DNA of 64,000 bases from Oasisia sp. SBJ-2009 (GCA_964017155.1 OZ024857.1:14222902-14286901); one strand, 5' to 3'; numbered from the stretch's first letter, positions 42,446 to 55,679 are shown. The notes: generated by a model not told the origin, from the sequence alone. Numbers and translations are program-made.

Positions 42446-43520
42446 TTGGTATCTTTTATGTCTATGAGTAAAAATATGTATACATCAATTGGACTTGTAT
42501 ATTATGTCTCTTATGAAGTAGGTGCTGTGTGTTCTCATATCTGGATTGAAGTAGTGAATGCAAATAATGTCACTGCCATCTCAAGTACTATGTGGAATAT
42601 AGCACATGCAAGTAGGCCTACAAAACAAAATGGTATTGTATGAAGCATAATAAATTTGCCCACACTGTGGCATCATAATTGTGTGTGTGACACTGTTGTG
42701 TGTCTGCAAAAAATACTTAAAATAATCAAAATATCATTTATGTCAAAAACCCAGATGGCCGACAAGAAACATAAAAATATGGTTTTTCTTGTGTGGCTAA
42801 TACAACTCAGAACATACAGAAATATCGCCGATGTCAACCACGGCTGTCAGCATCGCTGCTGCTTTTCACATTTGCATCCGAATCATCAGACGTAATAAAT
42901 TAACATCTGCAACTCTTGCTCATAGTCACAGATACCACGAAACATCTACGATCCATTGCTGATTTGACTTTGCTAGTAAACACCGTTTTTCTCATTCAAT
43001 ATATGAAAACTTTGTAGCAAACTGTTGGCAAATCCACCTGTAACGTACATCCACGGTGTTTAATTAACGGATGTTTATTTAAGGGATTAGTTAAGGTTAG
43101 AAACTGTTATGGAAAGTATAACATGGCATTATATCAGGCTAGAAACTGGTGTATAAGTAAATTGGATTAATTGAGCTTAGAAGCTAATATAATAATGATA
43201 TTTATTGTTATAATCAGGAAACGAGGTGAATGACATCCGGAAACATTCATGAGAGTGGACAGCCGTATTAAAATAAATAAAGCAATTAATTAGTAATTTA
43301 ATCGTCACTCCCCCGGAAAACCGGACGCCGCGTATGATAGAAAGTAATTAAGATGATTGAAAGAGTAACTTAATCGGCCCTTCCTCAGAATGACCGGATG
43401 TCAAACTTAAATAGACCTGTTATCGAACATTTCACAGTTTATATACCCTCCACTGATACACGTGCCGTGGAATATTCGTAAACTTATAATACCCCAGAAG
43501 CACACAAACCACGTTTAATG
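42446..43520. repeat. Dispersed repeat, copy 1 (~1.07 kb)
   Basis: Same orientation and order as 60226-61560 (gtatacatcaattggacttg … cagatggccgacaagaaaca … tcactcccccggaaaaccgg … cacgtgccgtggaatattcg). Non-coding as far as I can see. Confidence 0.85.
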
Positions 43521-43913
43521 TTGACACCCCCTCATTTCTGCTAGAATCAGACAGTGACCTATCGTTTTAACATCACCAATCTAAATGACAAATGTATCAA
43601 CACACACACAAACACCGACTGTTATCTGCTGTAATTGTACAGCTATGATGCCACGCTGCACAAAACCATAATGTCTAGTCACTCCACACTACATACGTCT
43701 TCACATAAATTCAGATAACCTGCATAATGCTATTTCTTTAAGGTACTCTTTGGGTAATGCCGGACGAGCACGTTATTGTGGTCTTACATATGTAGGCTCG
43801 AAGACATAGTGTAGTCAAATAATAAGGGCAGTCGATCACGTCCTGTCTACACCCGAGTATTATTTAGTGGAGTTACCACGAAAAACTAGTTACATTTAGG
43901 GATTAGTGTACAA

Positions 43914-44509
43914 CTGTTCTGTTCTGTTCTGTTCTGTTCTGTTCTGTTCTGTTCTGTTCTGTTCTGTTCTGTTCTGTTCTGTTCTGTTCTGTTCTGTTCT
44001 GTTCTGTTCTGTTCTGTTCTGTTCTGTTCTGTTCTGTTCTGTTCTGTTCTGTTCTGTTCTGTTCTGTTCTGTTCTGTTCTGTTCTGTTCTGTTCTGTTCT
44101 GTTCTGTTCTGTTCTGTTCTGTTCTGTTCTGTTCTGTTCTGTTCTGTTCTGTTCTGTTCTGTTCTGTTCTGTTCTGTTCTGTTCTGTTCTGTTCTGTTCT
44201 GTTCTGTTCTGTTCTGTTCTGTTCTGTTCTGTTCTGTTCTGTTCTGTTCTGTTCTGTTCTGTTCTGTTCTGTTCTGTTCTGTTCTGTTCTGTTCTGTTCT
44301 GTTCTGTTCTGTTCTGTTCTGTTCTGTTCTGTTCTGTTCTGTTCTGTTCTGTTCTGTTCTGTTCTGTTCTGTTCTGTTCTGTTCTGTTCTGTTCTGTTCT
44401 GTTCTGTTCTGTTCTGTTCTGTTCTGTTCTGTTCTGTTCTGTTCTGTTCTGTTCTGTTCTGTTCTGTTCTGTTCTGTTCTGTTCTGTTCTGTTCTGTTCT
44501 GTTCTGTTC
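43914..44509. repeat. Pure (CTGTT)n pentanucleotide array, ~119 copies
   Basis: 596 bp of uninterrupted pentamer with no visible variant unit. Because five units make 25 bases (and three make 15), frames stay open on both strands; the long predicted proteins here are artefacts. Confidence 0.98.
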
Positions 44510-44599
44510 AGATCCACGCCGCATCATTGGCTAACATAGGTGGCCAAGATACGAAACCATTCTACGAACTCCGAACAGTAAGTAAGCCACCTACACGAC

Positions 44600-45480
44600 A
44601 ACAAAACACATGGGGCATTCCATATCATATTAATCAAGAATGTACATTTGTTGAAATTTTGTATGTTGGTTTATGATAACGAGTCTGCGTCCCACCAATG
44701 TTTAGATCAGTCTGATCTTCAGGTCGTGCGATAGAGGACATCAAACTTTGATCCGATCTTCATACCTGACGACCTTCCAGATGTCATAACTCCACTGTGG
44801 TGTTGGTGTCACGTTGACGTAAATAGAATTTTCTACCTAATTAGGCAATAATTCATATACCAATTGTTTTTAATATATTAAAAATGGTTTTACATTTAAC
44901 CTGACCTAACAAAAAAATGTAGCCAACGATTTCGCTTTTTTTTGTTGGTTGATTTTGATTTTCGCTTTTTATTTTAAATGTTGAGCGTACATACATTGCA
45001 AGAATCTGTAGACATTTAATCATGCAAAATGTAATACTTTAGGAGTTATATGAATTTGAAAAACATTTGTTACACTGCATTAATGCAGTAAATAATGCTA
45101 AAATATAGGCAGTAAGTACTCATAATGCTCTGTTAGCTAACGTTCTAGATTTTGTTGTTGCTGTTATCACCATTACTTGCCAGTATCCATACATTGATGT
45201 GCTGGTTTACTGTGTGTGTGCGTGGGCATCCGTGCGTGCATGTATACAACATCTTGCCAAACATTGGGTGAAATTGATTTGTCCAGGATCAGGTTTAAAG
45301 AGTGTATTTGTTTACAATCGTGAATGTATGTTACAAATCAATTATATTTTTGGTCAATATGATCATCAATCTGAGGCATGATCAGGTCATTTTGATTATC
45401 TCTTTCTCTGATGTTAAAAATGTCTGGATAGAAATCATAACTATTTGATCTAACCTTGATTGCATTAACTTTTACATGTA
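44600..45480. mobile_element. Copy of a foldback-type repeat
   Basis: The left part (ggggcattccatatcat … cgaccttccagatgtcataa) matches 46770-47000 in the same orientation. The right part (gttctagattttgttgttgc … aaatgtctggatagaaatcataac) is the reverse complement of about 47190-47530. Confidence 0.65.
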
Positions 45481-45840
45481 AATACCTTTCTCCACAGGCT
45501 ATATATTAAATGGCTTTTTGTTGTCTCTGCTACATACAGGTTATTGTATTATGCAAATACCAACATATACAAGTATTTACTGTATTTGCAGGGAATATGC
45601 AAAGAAGGAAACAGGATATTCTATGAAGGCAACATCCATTTGCATGCTGATAGATTACGTGACAGATTGTGTTCTGACTACACCACTAGAGCAGCATTGA
45701 GGTGACCAACAATTAAGATACCATTTAAGTTCTTTAACAAAGAGTGCAATGTGCCTGATCACACTTTCTGCAATTATTATCAAGTACATAATTATATGCT
45801 TCAAAATAGAAAGTCACCAAAACTAGAGATTACTTGATTT

Positions 45841-46200
45841 TTGCATTGTCAGGGTAGAAAGAGAGACACGTCAAGTGTCAGTGATATGTGCACTAACCGG
45901 ACGTGGAACTCCTTGTACACACGAAGGCGGATAAGAGATGCAACTATGTTTTTTAAAATTCATCACGGACTAATGCACATCAGCTTGCCTGTCATCATCA
46001 CCACAGCAGATGCGCGCACCAGACGCCAACACAAGCACAAACTACGAACCCTACCTGCCACTTGCACGCCCTACCAGCAGTCATTCTACGTACGCTGTAT
46101 TCCACTGTGGGACGCACTTACCGAGGAAGCTGTCACCGCTTCTACCGCAGAAGTGTTCCAGAGAGCCGCCATTCCAGTCATTCAGACATTGACATTATAA
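45841..46200 (+). mobile_element. LINE 3' fragment (reverse-transcriptase C-terminus)
   Basis: One open frame reads SVSDMCTNRTWNSLYTRRRI, RDATMFFKIHHGLMHISLP, then TADARTRRQHKHKLRTLPA and SFYVRCIPLWDALTEEAV. This follows the typical CR1/Jockey-type C-terminus (L..RR…R+..+YKI.HGL..+…RT+..H…Y..SFF.R.+..WN.LP). The 5' part is missing. Confidence 0.75.
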
Positions 46201-46769
46201 TAGACTGTGTTAGTGTTAATCATGGACTGCCTGCTTTTTTAATGTACTATTAATTTTATTGATCTATTTATTCTAATATTTTATTAACTTATTATTTTTA
46301 TATATTTATTATATTTATCTTATTAATTTATTCATCGTTTTAATGTACAGTTAACTGGATTTATCTATTGTCATATTTATTTTATTAACTTATTATTTTA
46401 GCGCACATTATTTTAACCACAACTGCAGGATAGTGAAATATCACTTTTAAGCAATATAACACTTGAAGACTTGACTAACTTTATTATAGTTTTAAAATGA
46501 TACCAACATATAGTTGTATAGAAGACAATAACGATATCTGGAAAGTTGCCAGGTAGTTATCGTTACGCCAACTTTTGATGACATGAACTGACCATGACAA
46601 ACAAGTTTTTCTTTAAAGTCGAATATAGACAAAACGTTAATAATTTCACCCAGTTTTTGGCATACGGGTCAGAACGTCCACAAAAATGTGATATCTCACT
46701 ACTAAATTCAAATGCATAATTTATGTTAAAAATGTGTACATTCTGAAGCAGGAGGTAACTGACGGGGAT

Positions 46770-48045
46770 TCCATGTCAAATCAATCATAAACAAGGTGAA
46801 ATTTACATGACCGTCTTCGATTTTGATAACATTTGGTGTGTTGGTTTATGATCACGAGGCTATGCGTCGCACCAGTTGTTAGGTCAATCTGACCTTCAGG
46901 TCCTGAGTTAGACGTAGTCAAACTTTGACCCGATTTTGATATCTGACGACCTTCCAGGTGTCATAACTTCACGTCTAGGTGACCTACAGGTGTGGTGCTG
47001 ATGTCATTCTAAAGCTAATTATCTACCCGTTTCGACAACAATGCATACACAATTTATAAAGAACATTCGTTCAAAGTAAAACCCAGCAGAACAAACGAAA
47101 ATGCAGTGAGACCAAAAGCAGTGTGTTACATATACCCATATAGATTGTATACTAAGTACACCAGCATATGTAGATAAAGATAAGCAAGGTTAGATCAAAT
47201 AGTTATGATTTCTATCCAGACATTTTTAACATCATAGAGAGACGTCATCAAAATGACCTGACCGTGACTATATGATGGCTAGATTGACCTAAAATATGGT
47301 AGTTTGTAGCATATATTCATAAATGTGAATTAAAACACAACATTTTTCTTTAAAATTGATCCTGATGAAGTCGATTTCACCCAATATTTGGCATGAAGTT
47401 TTACACATGAATGCTCGCATGCATGCATGCACGAACACGCAAAAAGTATACCAGCACATAATGACATAAATGTGTGGATACTGGATATTAATAGTGATAA
47501 CAGCAACAACAAAATCTAGGACGTTAGCCATCGTTAGCATCTTAACAGAGCATCATGGCTGTATTTATTGACCTATATTTCAGTATATATGTGTTGTAAA
47601 AATGTTTTTAAAATTCATAACTCCTGAAGTATTTAAATTTTTAGAATTATACAGATTATTTCCATGTATACATGCTTCACAATAAACATCTGCGAAATCA
47701 GAGGTTCATGTTTGTTGCTAGGTCAGGTCAAACCATTTAAACTAACAATCTTTAATACCAGTTGTCTACGGGTTACTGTCTAAATAGGTAGACAGTCATA
47801 ATAGCTTTAAAATGACACCAACCATCTATACATCACCTAAGCGTGAAGTTATGACACCTGGAAGGTTGTCAGGTATCAAGGTCAGGTCAACGTTTGATAA
47901 CCTCTATTTCTGGATGTGAAGGTCAGATTGACATAAAATGTGGTGGGAAACATAGACTCGTGATCATAAACCAACCCACCAACTTTCATCAAAATTGAAG
48001 ACGGTCATGTAAAATTTCACCGTGTTTTTGATTGATTTGACATGG
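46770..48045. mobile_element. Foldback element with ~290-bp arms
   Basis: 46770-47055 pairs with the reverse complement of 47755-48045: tccatgtcaaatcaatca, acatgaccgtcttc, ttggtttatgatcacgag, gaccttccaggtgtcataac and tcattctaaagcta/tcattttaaagcta all recur. The spacer contains sequence shared with 44600-45480. Confidence 0.75.
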
Positions 48046-48065
48046 ATTGCCTCACATGTGTGGTC

Positions 48066-49265
48066 TAATTATGTAAGAGTTAAACACCTGCTGAGGTTCA
48101 CAACTTTTTGTACTGTACTATCTAACGGAAATAAATAGTTTTAACAAAACAGTGCTTATTTCATCTAGAAAGAAACTGCTCACTCTGATCATTCTGCATG
48201 AGTTTCGGAATCAGTCTATATCTACCCAATCACACACACTTTCTTTCAGTCACAATCTTTCAATTCTTCTCTTATTAATCTGTGTTTATATTTTCATGAT
48301 TAGCACGACATTTATGTATTTTCATATTTCTTCACTGTCTTGCTTTCTTTTCAGCATTTAGTTTTTGGCCAAAGCCTACATAATATACCTGATGACTAAT
48401 GTTTTCTCTTATGTATTTATGTATAGGGAAGAATCGGGCCGCATTCTGAGAAATGATAGTAGGAAAATAGTTCGTGATCACCTCTGATGTATTGGACCGC
48501 CACAAGTTAGCCTGGGGCGAATCTCCTCCAGGCATCCCGGCCCTCATCTTGAGACAAGTATGTTCCAGCAGGTCGGCTTGATGAACAAATATATGACGAC
48601 GGCTGGAGATATATGAACTGTTGTGTGTTAAATCGTTCTCAATAAATTTACTCAAAATATAAATTGTCATACGCTGCCTTTGAGGACTATCTCGATTATT
48701 AACCGTGCACGAGCCCTGCACTCCGGGCCGCGGGTAGAATGCCGGGTAGGTCCGTTTGGCCGCCCGGCATTAATGTCGAATCCGGGTCAGTATGACGCCG
48801 TTGATTGGTTTCTACTGCTTTATGAGAACGTGATTGCGATTACACAGGGCCGCAGAGTGATTGTATTCACATAGAAGGCGCTTCTTATTTATCGTAGATC
48901 CGTTCCGGTCAATCCAAACGTGTCAACATTTTATAAGACCCACTTGCACAATTATGTCCATCCGATAAACCCAATGGCACCCCATTTGAACGTCAATGGA
49001 CCTCTCACACCCATCTGTAATGGCATAATGGTAATTTAATTTTATCAACCTTTATTGGTTTCAATAGAGATAAACGTTGAATACAGTAGAGTTCAATTAC
49101 CATTAGGCGAGATTTCATTGTAACTTTGTATTATGTATTATATAAAACAGTCAGCACCAACACTTTTTGTAAATAAATAAATGCATTAAGACACAAAATA
49201 TTACATGTGCATACATTTGTCTGAGTAACATAGGTGTAGGCATGGCTGTATTATTTTAAACCATT
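48066..49265. other. Intergenic sequence, nothing recognised
   Basis: No exon or element end identified. The frame 48332-48721 (-) has no recognisable motif. Confidence 0.35.
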
Positions 49266-49270
49266 GGTAC

Positions 49271-49560
49271 GAAAGCGGTGATCAGAAACTCTGGCACAGA
49301 TACCTTCGTGGTTCTTCTTTACCACGCCACGAAGCTCACTGTATACTTCGATAAAGGGTCAAGGAAACATCAACGACTAGTCAACCTGTCTGATCCGTGG
49401 GAAAAGACTACGATGCCAGTCTTCTTGGGTAATAGAAGACTGCACCAATGCCTTCAAAGGGTAGAGGAATCCGAGAAGAGGAAAAAGGGGAATACGATTA
49501 AGACAAGAACGAGTTCGGCTTTGACGATTCCAGTGAATGGCAATTGATGTTCTGACAACC
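49271..49560 (+). pseudogene. Transposon-type protein fragment
   Basis: The frame from 49278 reads RNSGTDTFVVLLYHATKLTV then YFDKGSRKHQRLVNLSD. It resembles the 'SPDTDVFVLLLHH…L++D.GTG.HRRLVNVSDLA' segment of uncharacterised repeat-borne proteins common in molluscs and cnidarians. A +1 shift then gives CTNAFKG, a further familiar step (C.SAFKG). So it looks like a frameshifted remnant. The family is recalled, not searched. Confidence 0.45.
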
Positions 49561-50155
49561 TTGACACCCATGAGAGGTTGAGGCGCGGCAGCTCAGAAAA
49601 GGTCATTCAGGCTTGCTATTACCTCAATCAATAAATGACACGACAACTGAACTTAGTAGAATTTATATATTTACGATACCTTGAATTGGTCCACAGCTTA
49701 ACATTTGCTAGTAAAACCAACACGACTTCTTAAGTTAATGCCCTCATAAAACCTTTCCAACTTAACTACAATATTGGCTGAACTACAGCGAAATGTACCA
49801 TTGTCAGTAATGGTGGAACTTAGGAATTTGCATAATATGCCAAGGACACGCGTAGTTAATTCAGGAATGGTCTCATAATGATCTTGAACCCTGAAAACAT
49901 GGGTCTGGAACCTTATAAAAAGTACATGGAATAAGAAATATGTGTATAACTGGTATATGTAAATAATTAAGTAACTGGTATATCAGTGTAAATAATTTAG
50001 ATACGTATGTCTAACATATTAAGACAATAACGTACACAATTATGGTATATTATAACAGAAAACATTATAATTATTATATCATTAAATAATATTTATATTT
50101 AAATAGTAATAAATAATAATTTATTAAATACGTGAAATAAATATTTTCATAAAAT

Positions 50156-50780
50156 ACTCGTAAAAGGTGCTTCCATCTACGATGACGTGCACATTAGCAT
50201 GGCGTTGAATTGGCCCGTATTGCAGCGGACGTACTTAGAGCAATAACAAATGACAACTATAATTGGGGCAGCGTTTCAAGTGGGCCAAAACAGACGCCGA
50301 AGCATTGACATTGCCATACCTCGCGCACCAGACAGCATAGATCGCCGCAAAACCAGACGTCCTCCGTTTTGCTGGCGGTAGCGATGACGACCTCCGACAT
50401 GCTCGCGACCTTCTCGCTAGGATAAGCCTGATGGCTCGTGTGAGAGATAGGCGTATTCAGCTTGGTTCGAGACCACACTCGACTTCCCACAAGGCGACAG
50501 CTTATATGCAAACTATCTTTCTGCAGCATTGCCCGCTATCCGACAAAACAACCATCCATTTCGACCTTAGGTATGCTGCTAGAGAGGGAATATATGCAGA
50601 TGATGTAGACTTCATAGATGAAAATCGACAGCCATGTATTTGATGCAATACTGACCACCGTTTGCATTGCGCTATCAAACTGGTACCTCTTTGTCAATTA
50701 GACGAAGACGGAATATGCACGCCTCATTGAGACCCGTGATGACGGTGCCACGCCAAAAGGAAATAAGCAGTGAATGTCGA
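50156..50780 (+). mobile_element. Degenerate LINE reverse transcriptase (YADD core)
   Basis: The frame 50431-50643 ends AAREGIYADDVDFIDENRQ, with the catalytic YADD of non-LTR reverse transcriptases in the YADDVDFI form of RTE-like elements. After a stop and shift, DKTE-like sequence follows (acgaagacggaatatgcacgc = TKTEYAR, then LIETRDDGATPKGNK). Multiple stops show that it is dead. Confidence 0.7.
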
Positions 50781-50839
50781 ATAACACGCTAGGTACCCTG
50801 CTCTGCAAAACAAAAGACGTATCTTGCAACCGATAATCG

Positions 50840-51010
50840 ACTGAAAATGTAACACAGGCCGGATAATGTTATACACAATATCTGATAATGTAATAAGTGC
50901 TCGATTATGTAATACAAAGAGCCGGTAATGTTATACACTTCCTGCCTGACACTGTAATGTTCGACAGATAGTGTAATAACGTGCTCCTGTTCAATAATGT
51001 AGTAAACACT
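50840..51010. repeat. Degenerate ~22-28-bp repeats of ataatgtaata
   Basis: Seven or so imperfect units: ggataatgttatac, tgataatgtaataa, cgattatgtaatac, ggtaatgttatac, gatagtgtaataa, caataatgtagtaa. Spacing is irregular. Confidence 0.55.
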
Positions 51011-51309
51011 GTTGTATGTTCACTTTTGATTCCACACATGTAATAATGTAAGGAATGTACCAACATGAATACGATATTATGCCTACACAACTGGGTATCA
51101 CTTGTCTTCATTTGGTGGCCATGAATCGATGTTGCAGGCGTCTCAACATCCCTTCACAGCAGCGTCATCATTATCATCATGGTTGTTCATTTTAGACAAT
51201 TATTCTTAAAATGCCATTGGCTGTGCTATTATGATATACAAGCTACGATGCATGGGCTCCTAAGCTTGGAATAATTGTGTGAAGCTAACATGCTTTCTAA
51301 GTAGCTATA

Positions 51310-51600
51310 TTAGTATTTATTAAAATATAAGTTCTTTTATATCGCAGTATCCAATCCTCCGGATTGCTCAAAGCGCTTTACACTTACTCCCCCGCAGATC
51401 TGTTCAATCTAGGCTTCTTTTAGAAGAACCCAGCGATGCTGCAATTAATGTGCGAAGAATGTCTGTACAACGATATCCACCAGATTCTCATTCATACAGA
51501 TAAGTGAACTGGAGCAATGTAGAGTGAAAACACAAAAGGTTTTACTCGGCAGCACATAATTCAAGCCAAGTTGTAGCCACTGCGCTACTACACTACTATA
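51310..51600. mobile_element. Molluscan-type dispersed repeat (caaagcgcttta)
   Basis: The sequence gattgctcaaagcgcttta, followed by cttcttttagaagaacccagc and ending agccactgcgctactacac, is of a kind I have often seen dispersed in mollusc genomes. Class uncertain. Confidence 0.35.
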
Positions 51601-53689
51601 TTACTGTTACCAATAATTTATAAAAAGAAAACCAGAAATAAAACTTTAAAAATATATATAGGTTACCACCTCTCTTGAATTTCTTGTGAAACTCGGCATT
51701 CCAGACAAAATCTCACAGGCTATGGGTAGTTATTAACTATAAATAATGCAGTTGGACGTTTCTGGAGAAGCCTTAAAGGGAATAACAACACCTAATGCTT
51801 GAATTTGTATTATACAACATGCTTTTATACATTTCCATACAAACCAAGCAAAACAAAAACGAATTAGAAATTCCACATTTTATGCAATGCCAGTGGACAT
51901 TTTCGAGTATGCATATTTTTGCCGCGCTTTCTAGATGCCCAGTTGTGATGTCAGACAAGACATGCGGTGCATGCGATTGCTATCCAGCCTTGTCTTGCCT
52001 TGTTTAAGTACTGGCCAACACTCTGGTGGAGTCACACTGAACAAACGGTCATGGTTCGTTGCGCAACTGCGCATGCTTCTGAGCTACTAGTCGTGCATCA
52101 AAGCATGTTCATCTACATCTGGGAATTCCAATATTTTACTGTTCGGGGGAAATACGAAAGATTAAAATAGTTCTTACCGGGGTGGATTGTGTTGAATGCT
52201 TCCTTATTTAGATGCCTTGATAGGCTTGGATGAGGTTTGTTACAGGTAAGAATGGGTGTCCATATATGGTGTTACATTTTCTAGACTGAGAATAATTAAA
52301 ATGTTTTGCATTTCTTGCATGAGTTAGTCTAATCACAAATCAATTCTTGGGGCGAAAGGGCATTTGCCAGTCATGTATTCAATATACGTTAATTCATTTA
52401 TGTGTTTCTGTAGTTCGTGTGGGCCTGATTGATTTTTCTGTATAAGACATACGTAGTCATCTGCAAAGAGACGGAGTGTGGGGTTGATATTGTTAGGTAA
52501 GTCACTTATGTAAATAAGGAGGAGAGCCGATCGTTATTCTTCTTTGAATCTTATGTGTGGAATAGCATGTTTTACTGAAATACAATGACAGCGCTTTGTG
52601 TTAAATAAATGACTGGTTGAATTAACTTATGACGGGTTGAATTTATTGAAAGTAATCTTCTCTTAAACAATAAACAGCAAACACAGTTGGCTGTTTTGCA
52701 CTGTATCCACGCAATTTACTTCTTAATACAATTAGAGCTCAATCGGTTAAAAAAACAATAATCCATAAAACTGGGAGACATCCTTAGACCCCAAAAAACA
52801 CCATATGAAAGGGTTCCGAGGAAATGATTCGAAGTCTAAACCATATTCATGATATCAATTCTGATCAATCACATAGCGTGAACACTAGGTAGAGCAAGCC
52901 TGTAGCTAAATCGTTCCGATCGCTTTCTCGAGTTTTTGAGAACTGTATCATTAAAACTAATATCCACTCGCATTTGTTATGATTACTATATATGTGCCAA
53001 GCTATCTAAGATTCTCCTTGTTATCGGCTTACATGTTCAATAGCATCAACACGTTATACTTCACGAAGAGGCTGTACTCGATAAAAGCAAGGCTTCATGC
53101 ACTGTCAAGGGTTGTCCCGCGTCGCCATCTTTTTAACTTTGGGCGCGGACCTTCAGTGGTGCTGCCAGAAGTCGTCAACCGTTGACAGGTCTGCATCATC
53201 GTAGGCGAAGGCACCTGAAAAAAGCACAATAAAAAGAGTGTTATAATGTGTACGGTGACTAACTTCCTTTACCCCATTGGGTTCAAAGTCACCAACCACA
53301 CAGCGACGCTGTGGAGATTCCTCTAAGGAAGCCGTAGTTATGGCGCCAACCCGGATGTCGACACACTTACTGTGACGTCACGACAATACGGCAGAAGCGC
53401 CATCTTCGTTTCTAAGTGACGTCAGATGGCGTTGATCTAAAAGAAATGGGGGTACCACTTTCTTTCGTCTTCTCTTTCTTTCCTCCGAGGTCTAAACTTC
53501 CGCTAGCGTATTTATCCATTCGGTACACACATATTATGTATACCGTTGTATAATGGTACAGCGGCCTGTGCGACATTCGGTTACGTTTTATGTAGGAGGC
53601 AATTCAATGTGCGTGGCGCATAGCATTACACCGCCAGCCGCTCAGTTCAACAATGTCAGTCTCTGTCTGTTGGTGTTTATACCAAATAT
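51601..53689. other. Intergenic sequence, nothing recognised
   Basis: Several short frames without motifs. No gene or repeat end identified. Confidence 0.35.
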
Positions 53690-53790
53690 AACAGGCTTGC
53701 TGCGTCTGGGTATTAAACCCGGGCCGCCGGCGTGCCAGTCGGATGCGCTAACCAATACACTGTCCGCGCCTCGTATAAAGAAAGTTTGAA
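53690..53790 (-). mobile_element. tRNA-derived SINE fragment
   Basis: On the minus strand it reads ggcgcggacagtgtattgg, ttagcgcatccgactggca, then cccgggtttaatacccag. ttggttagcgcatccgac fits a tRNA A box, and gggtttaataccc a slightly changed B box, at tRNA-like spacing. The stem pairing is imperfect, so a SINE head is likelier than a working tRNA gene. Confidence 0.55.
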
Positions 53791-53926
53791 AAGTAGGAAC
53801 AATTGAGGTGGGCTCGCATTCTACACAAGTGCCGAATTCTAGTCGGAAATTGCACATCATTCATATTCTTGTCCTCGTGCACAATGCAATGTGCATGGCG
53901 TACAAATAAAATATTATTTTACGATT

Positions 53927-54120
53927 ATAATAAATTTGCGAGTCCCCTCGTTAAGTGCATACGTGTATATTGGTCGGATTACAAACTACTGTATATCTGT
54001 CTGTCTGTCTGTCTGTCGGTCGGTCAAAAGGTTGATTTGGCCATCTAAGGTGTCATTACATCGAAAGCGGCTGACTGCTACTCGAGTGTCCGACTTAATT
54101 ACCGACAAACCGCTGTAGCG
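53927..54120 (+). promoter_or_regulatory. Upstream region conserved between the two GT92 copies
   Basis: Matches 63703-63895 closely (ttttacgattataataaatt … ggttgatttggccatctaag … ccgacaaaccgctgtagcg then ATG), with small indels in the (TGTC)n tract. Similarity begins abruptly at ttttacgattataat, so this marks one duplication breakpoint and likely holds the promoter and 5' UTR. Confidence 0.6.
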
Positions 54121-55563
54121 ATGAGGTGCACTAATCTTCGTCGACGCTGCTCTACACCATGCGTCTCTATGGTGTGTTGTTCGCTGGTGCTGGTCGTGAT
54201 CTGTGTGCCTCTATTCCCGCGGCAAACACTTAACAGCGACACAGTAAAGAGTGTGGTAAGTGCCGTCATGCGACACAAATTGAGTAAACAGACAGGCGAG
54301 TTTATTGACGCGTTGAAGAAGAAAGTAGAGGCTGTTGGTGCTTTCAACATGTTTAAGATTACGTCCACCAGCGTTGACTCAGTGCCCGGACCGTGTGTCG
54401 GAAAACAAACCGAGGACGACTATCAAGTTAAGGAGGTACTTCAAGATGTGTTTGTCTACTCTGCGTTCTTAGATGAACGAGACAACGACATCGACGCGAA
54501 AGATCGAAACAGAAACGGTACCCATGCAGTGCGTATAATGGCACTTCTGCCAAGCTCGAGGAAAAGAAAGAATCCAACACTTTATTGCGTAGGACTGTTA
54601 CCATCGGGGCAATTCTGGTCAGTGCAGCTAAACGTTTATATTATGGCGCACCCACGTCTAGACTCGACATACGTTACTCACATTCTGTCGTGTCACCTGC
54701 CCCGGGAGTTGTGGCAGACTCCGCCATGTTCCGTGCTTATTTCACAAACATCGGAGCCGAGGAACACTTCGCAGTGGATCAAAGTTCACTCATCCGTGTC
54801 GACAGTCCAACACAACATTGAGGTATGTGTCAAGCCTTTTTTTGGTAATATCGCCCATACAATGCTGATCGAGTTCATCGAAGTGGTGCGCCTGTTCGGT
54901 GCTGATCGGATACATTTCTACAATTACCAGGCTTCGTCATCAGTCGAAAAAGTGCTTCGATATTACAAGAAACTCGGCATTGTGACCGTGTTACCATGGA
55001 AGTTGGATAGTCGTCTAACACATCCGACAGATGTGCACAGCCGTGGCCAGCAGCTGAACGTTCAGGATTGTTTATATCGTAACATGTTCTCTGCACGCTT
55101 CCTTGCTTTCATCGACATAGACGAAGTGTTCGTGCCCAGAAATCACTCCAGCTGGATGTCAATGATGATGTCAATGAAGAATTACACACAAATTGCCGGA
55201 GTCATCGTACAAAGTGCCTTCTTTGACCCGAGCTGGCAACGCAAAACCAACCGTAGCAGCAACGTCAGAATACATCGACTCACAGATGTCACACGGTCAA
55301 AACCGATAGACAGAGGGCGCACTAAGTGTATTGTGAATCCACGCCATGTGTTTGAAATGGCCATTCATCGTATCGGAAGGACGATTTTGTCAAGCATGAA
55401 GAGTGTACAGCTACCCGTAGAATTCGTACTGTTACATCACTATCGCAATTGTCTAGGTAACACAAGCTTCTGTCAGGATCGTATTATTGATAAGACCCTG
55501 TTGGCATATGTCTCTGGACTGGAGGCAAAGGTGAAAAGAGTCCTAGCGACATTGGCGTTGTAA
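54121..55563 (+). CDS. Glycosyltransferase family 92 protein (DUF23), single exon
   Basis: Predicted Golgi type II membrane enzyme that transfers a sugar; characterised GT92 members add galactose to fucose or N-glycan residues. 480 aa without introns. A short basic N-terminus is followed by one membrane segment at about residues 14-33 ([18 protein letters not shown]). A ~190-residue stem/accessory region follows, then the GT92 domain from about residue 233: [50 protein letters not shown] (DxD at 332-334), and near the C-terminus [10 protein letters not shown]. The frame is intact from ATG to TAA. About 190 bp upstream are shared with the second copy at 63896, so its promoter was duplicated too. 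Substrate cannot be told from sequence. Confidence 0.88.
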   Translation: MRCTNLRRRCSTPCVSMVCCSLVLVVICVPLFPRQTLNSDTVKSVVSAVMRHKLSKQTGEFIDALKKKVEAVGAFNMFKITSTSVDSVPGPCVGKQTEDDYQVKEVLQDVFVYSAFLDERDNDIDAKDRNRNGTHAVRIMALLPSSRKRKNPTLYCVGLLPSGQFWSVQLNVYIMAHPRLDSTYVTHILSCHLPRELWQTPPCSVLISQTSEPRNTSQWIKVHSSVSTVQHNIEVCVKPFFGNIAHTMLIEFIEVVRLFGADRIHFYNYQASSSVEKVLRYYKKLGIVTVLPWKLDSRLTHPTDVHSRGQQLNVQDCLYRNMFSARFLAFIDIDEVFVPRNHSSWMSMMMSMKNYTQIAGVIVQSAFFDPSWQRKTNRSSNVRIHRLTDVTRSKPIDRGRTKCIVNPRHVFEMAIHRIGRTILSSMKSVQLPVEFVLLHHYRNCLGNTSFCQDRIIDKTLLAYVSGLEAKVKRVLATLAL

Positions 55564-55596
55564 GTGTGTGCAGAATGTAGATTCTACCTTCCCCCT

Positions 55597-55679
55597 ACAC
55601 ACAAACACACAAACACACAAACACACAAACACACAAACACAGAAACCCACACACACAAACACACAAACCCACACACACA

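Noticed and set aside
43886..44676. Long open frames of EQNRT or SVLFC repeats on both strands
   Set aside because: They are translations of a pure pentanucleotide array, which stays open in several frames by arithmetic; no start context, exon structure or composition supports a gene.
53690..53790. Functional tRNA gene
   Set aside because: A and B boxes are present but the B box is altered and the acceptor and T stems do not pair well; a SINE head is more likely.
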